Positions 40,367 through 49,541 of a stretch of 64,000 nucleotides of DNA are shown here, piece after piece. Within the stretch, counting starts at the first letter, position 1, and the number at the start of each line of letters is the position of its first letter. Source of the DNA: Bradyrhizobium sp. LTSP885 (lineage in GTDB: Bacteria; Pseudomonadota; Alphaproteobacteria; Rhizobiales; Xanthobacteraceae); NCBI RefSeq assembly GCF_000938305.1, contig NZ_JYMT01000038.1, positions 318,136 to 382,135 on the forward strand, written 5' to 3'. The translations under genes and the position numbers were made by a program. Below the pieces are notes generated by a model. It was not told the origin of the DNA and ran no database searches. It worked only from the letters and a program-made list of their open reading frames with translations.

Positions 40367-41197
40367 TTAATTCGCGTCCGCCCGCTTGGCGGGCTTGGGC
40401 GCGGTGGTCTTCGGCACCACCGAGACCGGGGTCGCGGGTGCAACGTCACGGCTGGTTTCTGGCAGCGGTGCGTCGCCCGCCAGTTCGGCGCTGACCGGCG
40501 CCACCTTCATCTCGCCAAGCCGCGCGCGGATCTCGGCCGTCAAGCCTGGATAGGAGGCGACCGGCGCGAAGTCGAACGACTGGTCGTTGCCGACGCGGAT
40601 GCCGGTATAGGCGACGAGACCGTCGGTGGTGGCGACCACGTCGCCGGCCCGCAGCGAGGTGTCGAGCGTGAGGTCGATCGGCGCGAGGCCTGCCGGATCG
40701 CGGCCGTTGCAGGTGCAGTCGGCGCGCAGCGCCTTGCGATAGGCGAAGGCGTTTTCGCTGTCGGCGTAGCGCTCGCCGGTGTTCGAGGCGGCGCCGTCGA
40801 TATTGCTGCCGTAGAAGATCTTGGTCGGGCTCGCCGGACAGAACGCCTGGCAGATCTGGACCGGCGTGGCGTTGCCGCGCATGGTCAGCGGAAAATATTT
40901 GCCGTCGCAGCTGCGCACGCAGAATGCCGGACCGGATCCAGCCACGCGCGCGGGCGCCGGGGCCGACGGTCGTTCAGGCTGCTGGTTGAGGCCGAACGGA
41001 TCGGCGAAGAAATTGGCTTGCGGCGGGGCCTGGCGTGCCTGCTGTTTCTGCGCGCCGCCGAAGAAGAGGTCGAACAGCCCTTCGGCCGAGACCGGGGCGG
41101 GGACGCAGATCATCGAGCCCGCAAGCGTTGCGGCGACAAGCATCACGCGACGCCGCACGCGCCGATCATTGAACTCTGTACGCAACGCGAACTCCAC
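40367..41197 (-). CDS. DUF2865 domain secreted protein
   Basis: Cell-envelope protein of unknown function, common in Rhizobiales. After a signal sequence (RRRVMLVAATLAGSMICVPAPVSAEG) and a Gln/Pro-rich stretch comes the DUF2865 core: FCVRSCDGKYFPL, CQAFCPASPTKIFYGS, DSENAFAYRKAL and CTCNGRDP, with six cysteines. The tail is Pro/Ala/Lys-rich. The start is uncertain: GTG 41197 (used here), GTG 41209 or ATG 41143, none with a good ribosome site. Further upstream the frame enters a repeat (41321 onwards) and is not coding. Confidence 0.8.
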   Translation of the reverse strand: MEFALRTEFNDRRVRRRVMLVAATLAGSMICVPAPVSAEGLFDLFFGGAQKQQARQAPPQANFFADPFGLNQQPERPSAPAPARVAGSGPAFCVRSCDGKYFPLTMRGNATPVQICQAFCPASPTKIFYGSNIDGAASNTGERYADSENAFAYRKALRADCTCNGRDPAGLAPIDLTLDTSLRAGDVVATTDGLVAYTGIRVGNDQSFDFAPVASYPGLTAEIRARLGEMKVAPVSAELAGDAPLPETSRDVAPATPVSVVPKTTAPKPAKRADAN

Positions 41198-41320
41198 CCG
41201 ACGCAACACACCGCGGCGACGATTGCCCCGGCGCGATTCACCATAGTGCGGGATGGTAAACGAGCGATTGATTAGAGGTGGGAACCGACGGAAAGAAGCC
41301 GCGCGTCCAGACTTCTTTTC

Positions 41321-41505
41321 ACCTCGCCCCGCTTGCGGGGAGAGGTCGGATCGCATGTAGCGAAGCGGAATGCGATCCGGGTGAGGGGGTACAGGTCCCA
41401 CCACAGACATCGTTCGCGGAGAGAGCCCCTCACCCCAACCCTTTCCCGCATCCGCCTTCGCCCGAAGGCGGGCTTCGGCGGACAAGAGAGCGGGGCGAGG
41501 GGGAG
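41321..41505. repeat. Dispersed repeat, CTCGCCCCGC/GCGGGGAGAG family, composite
   Basis: A 185-bp element between the DUF2865 and pyrE genes. It begins CACCTCGCCCCGC-TT-GCGGGGAGAGG, carries an internal hairpin (GGATCGCAT ... ATGCGATCC) and a second palindrome (CCGCC-TTCG-type arms), and ends GCGGGGCGAGG. It is related to 43792-43938. The 317-bp gap 41198-41514 contains nothing else recognisable. Confidence 0.85.
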
Positions 41506-41514
41506 GAAAGAGCC

Positions 41515-42078
41515 TCAGCTCTTCAAGAACTCGCTGGCCTTGTACAGCGAACGGAACGCCAGTCCGGCTTCCGCGAACGTTTCGGTTGCACCTTCCTCGC
41601 GGTCGACCATGGTGAAGACCAGCGCGATCTCGCCGCCGGCCTCGCGCACGGCTTCGGCCGCCTTCAGCGCCGAGCCGCCGGTCGTGGTGACGTCCTCGAC
41701 GATCACGATGCGCTTGCCCACGAGCGTCTCGCCCTTGGCGAGCCCTTCGACCGCGAGCCGCGCGCCGTGCTCCTTCGGTTTCTTGCGCACGAAGAAGGCT
41801 GCGATCGGGTGGCCCTTCAGCCAGGACAATTGCGCGATCGCGCCGGCCAGCGGCACCGCGCCCATCTCCAGGCCGCCGACGAAATCGAGATTGTCGTCCT
41901 TCAGCGCGTCATAGGTGAGCTCGGCGAGCAGGGCCGCGCCCTCGGGGTCGAGCATCGTCGGCTTCAGGTTAAAATAGAAGTCGCTCTTGCGGCCCGATGC
42001 CAGCGTGATCTCGCCGCGCCCGAACGAACGCTTGCGGATGATCTCGGCGAGGCGGGCGCGGGAGGCTGATCTGGACAA
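41515..42078 (-). CDS. pyrE: Orotate phosphoribosyltransferase
   Basis: Adds ribose-5-phosphate from PRPP to orotate in UMP synthesis. The 187-residue protein shows SFGRGEITLASGRKSDFYF (N-terminal PyrE motif), VRKKPKEHG (catalytic loop) and the PRPP-binding motif VEDVTTTGGSAL. I chose TTG 42078 (LSRSASRARLAEI) because homologues begin there and GAAGAGAAG precedes it; the frame is open to 42159 but without family support. Confidence 0.95.
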   Translation of the reverse strand: MSRSASRARLAEIIRKRSFGRGEITLASGRKSDFYFNLKPTMLDPEGAALLAELTYDALKDDNLDFVGGLEMGAVPLAGAIAQLSWLKGHPIAAFFVRKKPKEHGARLAVEGLAKGETLVGKRIVIVEDVTTTGGSALKAAEAVREAGGEIALVFTMVDREEGATETFAEAGLAFRSLYKASEFLKS

Positions 42079-42266
42079 GGCGTCTTCTCTTCGGGTTCGA
42101 GGCGGCGGCAATCTATCGGCGCCGGCCGGCACATTCCAGCGTGGATATGACGCCGTCAACAGCGCCCGCGCCGCGATTTCCGGCTGACACGCCTGCGGAA
42201 AGCGCGGGTTGTCGCTTCGCCGGGTTCCCCGTAAGCAAGGGCCAAATATCTGGAAGGGAAGCGGAA

Positions 42267-42893
42267 ATGACCATCGAGCTGCACACCTGGAACACGCCGA
42301 ACGGCCGCAAGATCTCGGTGGCGCTGGAGGAAATGGGGCTGCCCTACACGGTGATCCCGGTGAATATCAGCAAGGGCGAGCAGATGGCGGCCGCCTTCCT
42401 CGAGATCAGCCCGAACAACAAGATCCCGGCGATCGTCGATCCGGACGGACCTGACGGCAAGCGTGTCAGCATCTTCGAGTCAGGCGCGATCCTGCTCTAT
42501 CTCGGCGAGAAAACCGGCAAATTCCTGCCGAAATCGCTGACTGAGCGGATTCCCGTCTATGAGTGGCTGATGTGGCAGATGGGCGGTTTCGGCCCGATGC
42601 CGGGCCAGGTGCATCATTTCATCGCGCTGGAGAACGAGCAGGACCGGGCCTATGGCCTGAAGCGCTACATGGCCGAGACGCGCCGCCTTTATGGTGTGCT
42701 GGACCGCCGGCTCGCCGGTCGCGACTATGTCGCCAATGATCTCTCGGTCGCCGATTTCGCCATTCTCGGCTGGGCCTGGCGTCATCCGCGCCACAAGGTC
42801 GATCTGGCTGATTTCACTAACGTCAAGCGCTGGTACGACGCGCTGATGGCCCGCCCCGCCACCAAGCGGGGCATGGACGCGAAGCTGGATTGA
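42267..42893 (+). CDS. Glutathione S-transferase family protein (YfcG-like)
   Basis: A 208-residue GST of the Nu/YfcG disulfide-reductase type: N-terminal thioredoxin-like domain (ELHTWNTPNGRKISVALEEMGLPYTV, PNNKIPAIVDPDG, FESGAILLYL) and an all-helical C-terminal domain (YEWLMWQMGGFGPMPGQ, VADFAILGWAWRH). The TPNG region is the characteristic glutathione site of YfcG/YghU enzymes, which reduce disulfides. ATG 42267 follows GGAAGGGAAG. Physiological substrate unknown. It is followed by a repeat and the convergent LysE-type gene. Confidence 0.92.
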   Translation: MTIELHTWNTPNGRKISVALEEMGLPYTVIPVNISKGEQMAAAFLEISPNNKIPAIVDPDGPDGKRVSIFESGAILLYLGEKTGKFLPKSLTERIPVYEWLMWQMGGFGPMPGQVHHFIALENEQDRAYGLKRYMAETRRLYGVLDRRLAGRDYVANDLSVADFAILGWAWRHPRHKVDLADFTNVKRWYDALMARPATKRGMDAKLD

Positions 42894-42913
42894 TTCCGAC
42901 TGAGAAGGCTCCG

Positions 42914-43050
42914 TCTTCCCTTCTCCCCTTGTGGGAGAAGGTGGCGCGAAGCGCCGGATGAGGGGTATGCCTCAGCAGAGGAATTCGCGGAGAGATACCC
43001 CTCACCCGGCTTCGCTTTGCGAAGCCACCCTCTCCCACAAGGGGAGAGGG
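42914..43050. repeat. Dispersed repeat, TCTCCCCTTGTGGGAGA family
   Basis: Composite palindrome between the GST and LysE genes: left hairpin CTTCTCCCC-TTGTGGGAGAAGG, middle GCGCGAAGCGCC and a direct CACCCGGCTTCGC segment, right CCCTCTCCCACAAGGGGAGAGGG. A member at 57074-57247 shares the CTCCCCTTGTGGGAGA hairpin. Confidence 0.85.
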
Positions 43051-43056
43051 TACTAA

Positions 43057-43692
43057 CTAGGCCCGTCTCGCCTCGAGCGCCATCTTCACCGCGAGGCCCG
43101 TGAGCACGGTGCCCATCAGCCAGCGCTGCACCAAGAGCCAGGTCGGGCGCGTTCCCAAAAACACCGCGATCGAGCCGGCGGCGAGTGCGATCATCGCATT
43201 CACGCTGATGCTGATCGCGATCTGGATCGAGCCGAGCGCCAGCGACTGCGTCAGCACGCTGCCACCTGCGGGATCGATGAACTGCGGCAGCAGCGCGAGA
43301 TAGAGCATCGCGATCTTCGGATTGAGCAGGTTGGTCACAAAACCCATCGCGAACAGTTTGTGCGGGCCGTCGACCTTGAGCGTCCTGACCTGGAACGGCG
43401 AGCGCCCGCCGGGCTTCAGCGCCTGCCATGCGAGCCACAGCAGATAGGCGGCGCCGGCAAAGCGCAGCGCGTCATAGGCGTAGGGAATCGCGAACAGCAG
43501 CGCGGTGATGCCGAACGCGGCGCACAGCATGTAGAACACGAAGCCGAGCGCCACGCCGCCGAGCGAGACGATGCCGGCCGCCGGCCCTTGCGTGATCGAG
43601 CGCGAGATCAGATACATCATGTTCGGTCCCGGCGTCAGCACCATGCCGAAGCAGACCAGCGCAAAGCCAAGCAAAGCGGAGATGTGGGGCAT
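43057..43692 (-). CDS. LysE/RhtB-family amino-acid or metabolite exporter
   Basis: A 211-residue membrane protein with six hydrophobic segments and the LysE-type signature LTPGPNMMYLISRSITQGPAAGI near the N-terminus, followed by FVTNLLNPKIAMLYLALLPQF. Family members export amino acids or related compounds. ATG 43692 (MPHISALLG) is used; ATG 43719 would add nine residues. Upstream the frame runs into a repeat. Confidence 0.9.
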   Translation of the reverse strand: MPHISALLGFALVCFGMVLTPGPNMMYLISRSITQGPAAGIVSLGGVALGFVFYMLCAAFGITALLFAIPYAYDALRFAGAAYLLWLAWQALKPGGRSPFQVRTLKVDGPHKLFAMGFVTNLLNPKIAMLYLALLPQFIDPAGGSVLTQSLALGSIQIAISISVNAMIALAAGSIAVFLGTRPTWLLVQRWLMGTVLTGLAVKMALEARRA

Positions 43693-43791
43693 GAAAAGGA
43701 CTCGCGGAGGGATACGCATGTCTAGCGTGTCATCCGCCGAGGAGCGATGCTTGTATTGCTCTCGGAGCAATATGACCGCAGCGGCGGTGCG

Positions 43792-43938
43792 CTCCCTCGC
43801 CCCGCTCTTGCGGGGAGAGGGGTGGGGTGAGGGGCTCTCTCCGCAATGACGGTGAGACTTGGATTCGCGGAGGCTCCCCCTCACCCGGAAAGCATCTGGC
43901 GATGCGTTCCGACCTCTCCCCGCAAGCGGGGCGAGGTG
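43792..43938. repeat. Dispersed repeat, CTCGCCCCGC/GCGGGGAGAG family
   Basis: A 147-bp composite of hairpins (CCTCGCCCCGC-TCTT-GCGGGGAGAGG at the left, CCTCTCCCCGC-AA-GCGGGGCGAGG at the right, plus CATCTGGCGATGCG inside). It ends 4 bp before the polA stop codon and fills the space to the LysE gene. Confidence 0.87.
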
Positions 43939-43942
43939 ACTT

Positions 43943-46900
43943 TCAATGCGCCTCGTCCCAGTTATTCGCGGCGCGCGCATCGACCTGCAGCGGCAGCGAC
44001 AGCGCGACGGCCGGGAACGGCGCGTCCTGCATCACCTTCTGCACCACCGGCAGGGTCGCTGCGACCTCGCTGTCGGGCACCTCGAAGATCAGCTCGTCAT
44101 GCACCTGCAGCAGCATCTGCGCCGAGAGCTTCTTCTCGGCGAGCGCGTCTTCCATCCGGATCATGGCGCGGCGGATGATGTCGGCGGCCGAGCCTTGCAG
44201 CCGTGCGTTGATCGCGGCGCGCTCGTTGAAGGCGCGGTGCGAGGCGTTCGACGCCTTGATCTCGGGGTAGTACATCTTCCGGCCGAACAGCGTGGTGACG
44301 TAGCCGTTGCTGCGGCAGAACTCCTTGGTGTCGTCCATGTAGGCGCGGATACCCGGGAAGCGCTCGAAATATTTCTTGATGTAGGCCGAGGCTTCCTCGC
44401 GCGCGATGCCGAGCTGGTTGGCGAGGCCGAATGCCGAGATGCCGTAGATGATGCCGAAATTGATCGCCTTGGCGCGGCGGCGCACCTCGCTCGGCATGTC
44501 CTTGATCGGCACGCCGAACATTTCCGACGCAGTCATCGCGTGAATGTCGAGCCCGTCGCGGAACGCGTCGCGCAGCACCGGCACGTCGGCGATCTCCGCG
44601 AGCAGCCGCAATTCGATCTGGGAATAGTCGGCGGACACCAGCTTGTGACCCGGGGTCGCAATGAACGCGCGGCGGATTTTTCTGCCGTCCTCGGTGCGCA
44701 CCGGAATGTTCTGCAGGTTCGGCTCGTTCGACGACAGCCGGCCCGTCGTGGTCGCAGCCAGCGCGTAGGTGGTGTGGACGCGATGGCTCTGCGGATTGAC
44801 GTAGGTCGGCAGCGCGTCGGTATAGGTCGATTTCAGCTTCGAGACCTGCCGCCACTCCAGGATCTTGCTGGGCAGCGTGTGGCCCTGTTCGGCGAGGTCG
44901 TCGAGCACCTGCGCGGTGGTCGACCACGCCCCGGTCTTGGTCTTGGTGCCGCCCGAGAGCCCCATCCTGCCGAACAGGATGTCGCCAATTTGCTTGGGAC
45001 TGCCGACATTGACCGGCTCGCCGGCGATCTCCTGGATCTCGGCCTCGACCCGTGCCGCGGTCTGGGCGAAATCGCCCGACAGCCGCGACAGCACCTGGCG
45101 GTCGATCGAAATGCCGCGCCGCTCCATCCGCGCCAGCACCGAGACCAGCGGCCGCTCCAGCGTCTCATAGACGGTCGCCATGCGGTCGGCGACCAGGCGC
45201 GGCTTGAGGATGCGCCACAACCGCAGGGTCGCGTCCGCGCTCTCCGCCGAATATTCGGTCGCCTTGTCGATCGGGACCTGATCGAAGGTGAGCTTGCCCT
45301 TGCCGCTGCCGATCAAACTGCCATAGGCGACCATGGCATGACCGAACGAACGCTCGGCAAGCTGTTCCAGCGCATGCGAGCCGCGGCCGGCGTCGAGCGC
45401 ATAGGACATCAGCTGGGCGTCGTCGGTGTTGCGGAGCGTGATGCCGTGCTGTGCCAGCAGCACCGCTGAAAACTTGACGTTGAAGCCGACCTTGAGGATG
45501 CCGGCGGATTCCAGCAGCGGCTTCAGCGCGGCGAGCGCGTCTTGAGCCTTGATCTGATCGGGTGCGAGCCCGGCATCGAACAGGCCCGCGCCGCCGCCGG
45601 ATTGCTTGTGGCCGAGCGGGATGTAGCAGGCATCGCCGGGCGCCAGCGCCAGCGCAATGCCTGAGATCTCCGCCTGCATCGGGTCGATTGAGTCGCTCAG
45701 CACCTCGATCGCGAAGTGGCCAACATCGCCGATGCGGGCGAGCCACGCCGTCAGCGCGTCGAGACTGCCGATCGCAGGGTATTTGCTGCGGTCGAACGGC
45801 AGTTTTCGCATCGCCTCCGTGCGCGCCTCGGTCAGCGCGACCGGTGTGCCCTTTGGGCTGAAGGATTTGTCTTCCCTGTTGCCGCTCTTCGCCGGCGCCG
45901 CGGGGCTTGCGAAGAGGTCGCCGGAGCGGATGGGGTTGTCGGCTGCCGGTTTCGCGACGGCTGCGCTCTTGTTGCCGGTATCGGCGTCGACATTGGCGGG
46001 ATCGATCTGCGAATACTCGGCGACGCGGCGGGTGAGGGTGGAGAACTCCATCGCCTTGAGGAACGCGACCAGCTTGCGCGCGTCGGGCTCGTGCACCGCA
46101 AGGTCGTCGAGCGGGACATCGAGCGCAACCTTGTCGTCGAGCAAAACCAATTGCCGTGAGATGCGCGCCTTCTCGGCATTCTCGAGCAGCGACTCGCGCC
46201 GCTTCGGCTGCTTGATCTCGCCGGCGCGGAACAGCAGCTGTTCGAGGTCGCCATATTCGATGATCAGTTGCGCCGCGGTCTTGATGCCGATGCCGGGCAC
46301 GCCGGGCACATTGTCGGTGGAGTCGCCGGCCAGCGCCTGCACCTCGACCACCTTCTCCGGCGGCACGCCGAACTTCTCGATCACCTCGGGGATGCCGATG
46401 CGGCGGTCCTTCATGGTGTCGTACATCACGACCTTGTCGGTGACGAGCTGCATCAGGTCCTTGTCGGATGACACGATCGTCGTGGTGGCGCCGCGTTCGC
46501 CGGCCTGCCTTGCATAGGTCGCGATCAAATCGTCGGCTTCGAAGCCGCCCTGCTCCAGACATGGCAAATCGAATGCGCGCACCGCCTCGCGGATCAGCCC
46601 GAATTGCGGGATCAGGTCGTCCGGCGCCGGCGGCCGGTGCGCCTTGTAGTCGGGATAAAGCTTGTTGCGGAAGGTGATTTCCGACTTGTCGAAGATGATC
46701 GCCAGGTGCGTCGGCCGGTTGTCCGCGGGCATGTCGCGCAACAGCTTCCACAGCATGTTGCAGAAGCCGAGCACGGCATTGACCTGCAGCCCGTCGGACT
46801 TGCGGTTCATCGGCGGCAGCGCGTGATAGGCGCGGAAGATGTAGCCCGAACCATCGACCAGGAAGACATGGTCGCCCTTTGCCAGAGCCTTGGCGGCAAC

Positions 46901-46957
46901 GGGCGTGGCGGTGTTCGGAACTGATTTGGCGGGGGCATCGGAGGCTGTTTTCGGCAT
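43943..46957 (-). CDS. polA: DNA polymerase I with degenerate proofreading domain
   Basis: A 1004-residue repair and Okazaki-fragment polymerase. The N-terminal 5' nuclease (about 25-320: FLVDGSGYIFRAYHAL, FEADDLIATYA, GVPGIGIKTAAQLI) and the C-terminal polymerase (SADYSQIELRLLAEIAD, KAINFGIIYGISAFG, LQVHDELIFEVP) look complete. The middle 3'-5' exonuclease-like domain is present, but the catalytic positions are lost: the E. coli D355-x-E357 site reads E418-V-L420, D424 is S497 and D501 is S573. It should lack proofreading, as do Taq-type enzymes. A Pro/Ala-rich linker of about 60 residues lies after the 5' nuclease. It follows the sensory operon after 104 bp containing a palindrome. Confidence 0.95.
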   Translation of the reverse strand: MPKTASDAPAKSVPNTATPVAAKALAKGDHVFLVDGSGYIFRAYHALPPMNRKSDGLQVNAVLGFCNMLWKLLRDMPADNRPTHLAIIFDKSEITFRNKLYPDYKAHRPPAPDDLIPQFGLIREAVRAFDLPCLEQGGFEADDLIATYARQAGERGATTTIVSSDKDLMQLVTDKVVMYDTMKDRRIGIPEVIEKFGVPPEKVVEVQALAGDSTDNVPGVPGIGIKTAAQLIIEYGDLEQLLFRAGEIKQPKRRESLLENAEKARISRQLVLLDDKVALDVPLDDLAVHEPDARKLVAFLKAMEFSTLTRRVAEYSQIDPANVDADTGNKSAAVAKPAADNPIRSGDLFASPAAPAKSGNREDKSFSPKGTPVALTEARTEAMRKLPFDRSKYPAIGSLDALTAWLARIGDVGHFAIEVLSDSIDPMQAEISGIALALAPGDACYIPLGHKQSGGGAGLFDAGLAPDQIKAQDALAALKPLLESAGILKVGFNVKFSAVLLAQHGITLRNTDDAQLMSYALDAGRGSHALEQLAERSFGHAMVAYGSLIGSGKGKLTFDQVPIDKATEYSAESADATLRLWRILKPRLVADRMATVYETLERPLVSVLARMERRGISIDRQVLSRLSGDFAQTAARVEAEIQEIAGEPVNVGSPKQIGDILFGRMGLSGGTKTKTGAWSTTAQVLDDLAEQGHTLPSKILEWRQVSKLKSTYTDALPTYVNPQSHRVHTTYALAATTTGRLSSNEPNLQNIPVRTEDGRKIRRAFIATPGHKLVSADYSQIELRLLAEIADVPVLRDAFRDGLDIHAMTASEMFGVPIKDMPSEVRRRAKAINFGIIYGISAFGLANQLGIAREEASAYIKKYFERFPGIRAYMDDTKEFCRSNGYVTTLFGRKMYYPEIKASNASHRAFNERAAINARLQGSAADIIRRAMIRMEDALAEKKLSAQMLLQVHDELIFEVPDSEVAATLPVVQKVMQDAPFPAVALSLPLQVDARAANNWDEAH

Positions 46958-47033
46958 GGCCGAAACTTAGGGATTTTTGCGCGGATTGACAGCCTTTGCA
47001 GGGTGGATTCTGGGCTTGCCACACAGCGATTTT

Positions 47034-47059
47034 GTCGTCCCGGCGAAGGCCGGGACGAC
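47034..47059. repeat. 26-bp hairpin, GTCGTCC family
   Basis: Perfect 10-bp arms GTCGTCCCGG/CCGGGACGAC with loop CGAAGG, 2 bp from the stop of the response-regulator gene. It shares size, arms and loop type with 54125-54150 and with the cores of the GIY-YIG inverted repeats. Confidence 0.88.
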
Positions 47060-47061
47060 AC

Positions 47062-47799
47062 TCAGGCCTTATCGCCGGTCGGCGAGAACAGATAGCCGCC
47101 GCCCCTGATGGTGCGGATCACGGCCGGCTTGGTCGGGTCGATCTCGATCTTGCGGCGGATGCGCATGATGCGCAGGTCGACGGCACGGTCGAAGGCTTCG
47201 GCGTCGCGCGCATTGGCGAGTTCCAGCAGCCGCTCGCGCGACAGCACCCGCTTCGGGTTGGCCGCGAACACCTTCAGCAGGCCGAATTCGGAGGCGGTCA
47301 GCGGATGCTCATTGCCCTCGTCGTCGCGCAGCGCCTGGGCCTCGAGATCGAGCCATTTGGTGCCGAACCGCACCAATTGCTCCTTTTCGGCCTTTGCACC
47401 CGCCGGTTCCGGCGTCGCGGTCCGGGCAGGCGCGCTACGCCGCAGCACCGAGCGGATGCGGGCCATCAGTTCGCGCAACTCGCAGGGCTTTGCGACATAA
47501 TCGTCGGCGCCGAGCTCGAGCCCGACCACGCGGTCGATCGGGCTGGCAGTAGCTGTCAGCATGATGACGGGAACGTTGATCTTGCTTTTGAGGTCGCGGA
47601 TGATCGACAGCCCGTCTTCCTCGGGCATGTTCAGGTCGAGCACCACGAGATCGGGCACGCTGGTCTCGATCTCCTTGCGCAGGCTCTTGCCGCCATCGCA
47701 CAGCGTCACGCCAAAGCCGTGCATCTTGAGGTAATCGCCGACCATTTCGCGGGCCGGCGCCTCGTCGTCGACAATGAAGATATGCGGGGTCTGGCTCAT
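47062..47799 (-). CDS. OmpR-family response regulator
   Basis: A 245-residue regulator with a receiver domain (D11-D12, phosphoacceptor D55 in VVLDLNMPEEDG, K in YVAKPCE) and a winged-helix DNA-binding domain (about 140-240, including AFDRAVDLRIMRIRRKIE and IRTIRGGGYLFSP). It is the last gene of the binding-protein/two-kinase operon and its start overlaps the kinase stop by 4 bp. The target genes are unknown. The name is not assigned. Confidence 0.92.
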   Translation of the reverse strand: MSQTPHIFIVDDEAPAREMVGDYLKMHGFGVTLCDGGKSLRKEIETSVPDLVVLDLNMPEEDGLSIIRDLKSKINVPVIMLTATASPIDRVVGLELGADDYVAKPCELRELMARIRSVLRRSAPARTATPEPAGAKAEKEQLVRFGTKWLDLEAQALRDDEGNEHPLTASEFGLLKVFAANPKRVLSRERLLELANARDAEAFDRAVDLRIMRIRRKIEIDPTKPAVIRTIRGGGYLFSPTGDKA

Positions 47800-49541
47800 G
47801 ATGTCTCTGTTGCGGGCAATGTAACCGTAAAGGTCGACCCCTGTCCGGGGCCGGGGCTCTGCGCGGTCACATGGCCGCCATGCATGTCGATGATGCGCTT
47901 GACGATCGAAAGCCCGAGGCCCGTTGAGCTCTCGCCCGCGGTCGGCTTGGCCGACAGCCGCTGGAACCGGCCGAACAGCCGCCCGAGATCCTCCGGGCTG
48001 AGGCCAGGGCCCTGGTCGGCGATGCGGATCACGGTGTTCTCGCCCTCGTGGCTGACCGCAACATTGATCTTGCCGCCGATCGGCGAATATTTGATGGCGT
48101 TGCTGATGAGGTTGTCGATCGCCTCGCGGATCCGGTCGGTGTCGCACATCGTGACGAAATGCTGCGGCCCCGAGACCGAGATGCTCTGCTGCTTGTTGAT
48201 GGCCGAGGGCAGGTTCGAGTCGGTGACCTCCTTGACGAGGCCTGCGATGTCGACCGGCTCGCGGCGGATGGTGATGTCGAACGCGTCGGCCATCGCGTCC
48301 GAGATCAAATGGTCAACCATCGAGGTCAGCCGCTTGGTCGCGTCCCTGATGTGCTCGACCTGCGCGGTGACGTTCTCCTTGGGCGAGCCGGCGCCGATCA
48401 GCTCGGTCAGCATTTCGGTGCGGCCGAGGATCACCCCCAGCGGATTCTTCAGGTCATGGGCGACGGTGCCGAGGATCTCGTTCTTGAAGCCGTTGGCGCG
48501 CTGCAGCCGCAGCCACTGCGCCGACAGCCGCCGGTTGGCCTGCATCAGCGCGCGGGTGCGCTGCGCGACGCGGTCTTCGAGCTGGGTGTTGGCCTCGTGG
48601 AGCTGCTGGTAGAGGATCACGTTGTCGAACGCGATCGACAATCGGCTGGAGAAAATCTCGACCAGCGCACGGTCGGTGTCGGACAATTGGCGTTCGGCCT
48701 GCAGCAGCACCACGACCTCGCGGCCGCTGCCAGTGCGCAAATAGAGCACGCTGCGGTGGTCGGCGAACTCGTTCTTGCGGCGGTGGAAGGCGGCTTCCAC
48801 CATCGATCGCAAATCGGCATCGAGCGCCTTCGAGGACGTCGTGCCGATGAAGCGGCTGTAGCAGCCGGAGCAGGCCAGCACCGAAAAGTCGGGGGCGGCG
48901 TTGGCGTCGTCGCGCAGCACCAGGATGCCGGCGCAGTCGACATTGAGCAGCGAGGCGAGCTGGGTCAGCACGCCCTCGGCCAGCCGCTGCATCGACTTGA
49001 AATCGTACAGTGTCGAGGCCGCGTCGATGATGATCTCGAGCCCGCGCCTGGTCTGCACCATGCGCTCGAGCTGCTGGTAGCTGCGCAGGGCTGCGGTCAG
49101 CGACGTGAACAGCTTGTCGGCGGTGAGCTCGGTCTTCGCCTTGTAGTCGTTGATGTCGTACTGGACGATGACCCGCCGTTCCGGCGCCTGGCCGGGCTGC
49201 CCGGTGCGCAGGATGATGCGGACGGTCTCGTTCTTGATCTCGTTGCGGATATATTCAACGAGCTCGAGGCCGGCGACATCGGTCTCCATGATGACGTCGA
49301 GCAGGACGGCCGCGATATCGGGGTTATCCCGCATCAGCGTGCGGCCTTCGGCCGCGGAATAGGCCGATACGATCTCCAGCGTCGCGCCGTTCAGATTGTA
49401 GTCGCTCAACGCGAAGCGGGTGCCCTCATGGACCGCGTGATCGTCGTCGATGACGGCGATCTTCCACTTGCGTACCGGCGAATCCTCCAGAGGAGCCTCG
49501 GTATCGTCGATCAGTTGGAGGACATCGTCCTGTTCGGCCAT
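47796..49541 (-). CDS. Soluble receiver-DUF3369-histidine kinase
   Basis: A 581-residue cytoplasmic protein: N-terminal receiver (about 27-150, D82 in VLLDVIMETD), a DUF3369/GAF-like domain (about 165-310), coiled coil, HisKA with H362 (VAHDLKNPLG) and HATPase (DNLISNAIKYSP, ADQGPGLS, GLGLSIV). With its receiver placed before the kinase it can take phosphate from an upstream kinase and feed the OmpR-type regulator, or integrate two inputs. It overlaps the membrane kinase gene by 31 bp and the regulator by 4 bp. Confidence 0.92.
   Translation of the reverse strand: MAEQDDVLQLIDDTEAPLEDSPVRKWKIAVIDDDHAVHEGTRFALSDYNLNGATLEIVSAYSAAEGRTLMRDNPDIAAVLLDVIMETDVAGLELVEYIRNEIKNETVRIILRTGQPGQAPERRVIVQYDINDYKAKTELTADKLFTSLTAALRSYQQLERMVQTRRGLEIIIDAASTLYDFKSMQRLAEGVLTQLASLLNVDCAGILVLRDDANAAPDFSVLACSGCYSRFIGTTSSKALDADLRSMVEAAFHRRKNEFADHRSVLYLRTGSGREVVVLLQAERQLSDTDRALVEIFSSRLSIAFDNVILYQQLHEANTQLEDRVAQRTRALMQANRRLSAQWLRLQRANGFKNEILGTVAHDLKNPLGVILGRTEMLTELIGAGSPKENVTAQVEHIRDATKRLTSMVDHLISDAMADAFDITIRREPVDIAGLVKEVTDSNLPSAINKQQSISVSGPQHFVTMCDTDRIREAIDNLISNAIKYSPIGGKINVAVSHEGENTVIRIADQGPGLSPEDLGRLFGRFQRLSAKPTAGESSTGLGLSIVKRIIDMHGGHVTAQSPGPGQGSTFTVTLPATETS

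Noticed and set aside
41206..41485. N-terminal extension of the DUF2865 protein
   Set aside because: Residues upstream of about 41270 are encoded by a dispersed repeat and translate to low-complexity sequence without family similarity.
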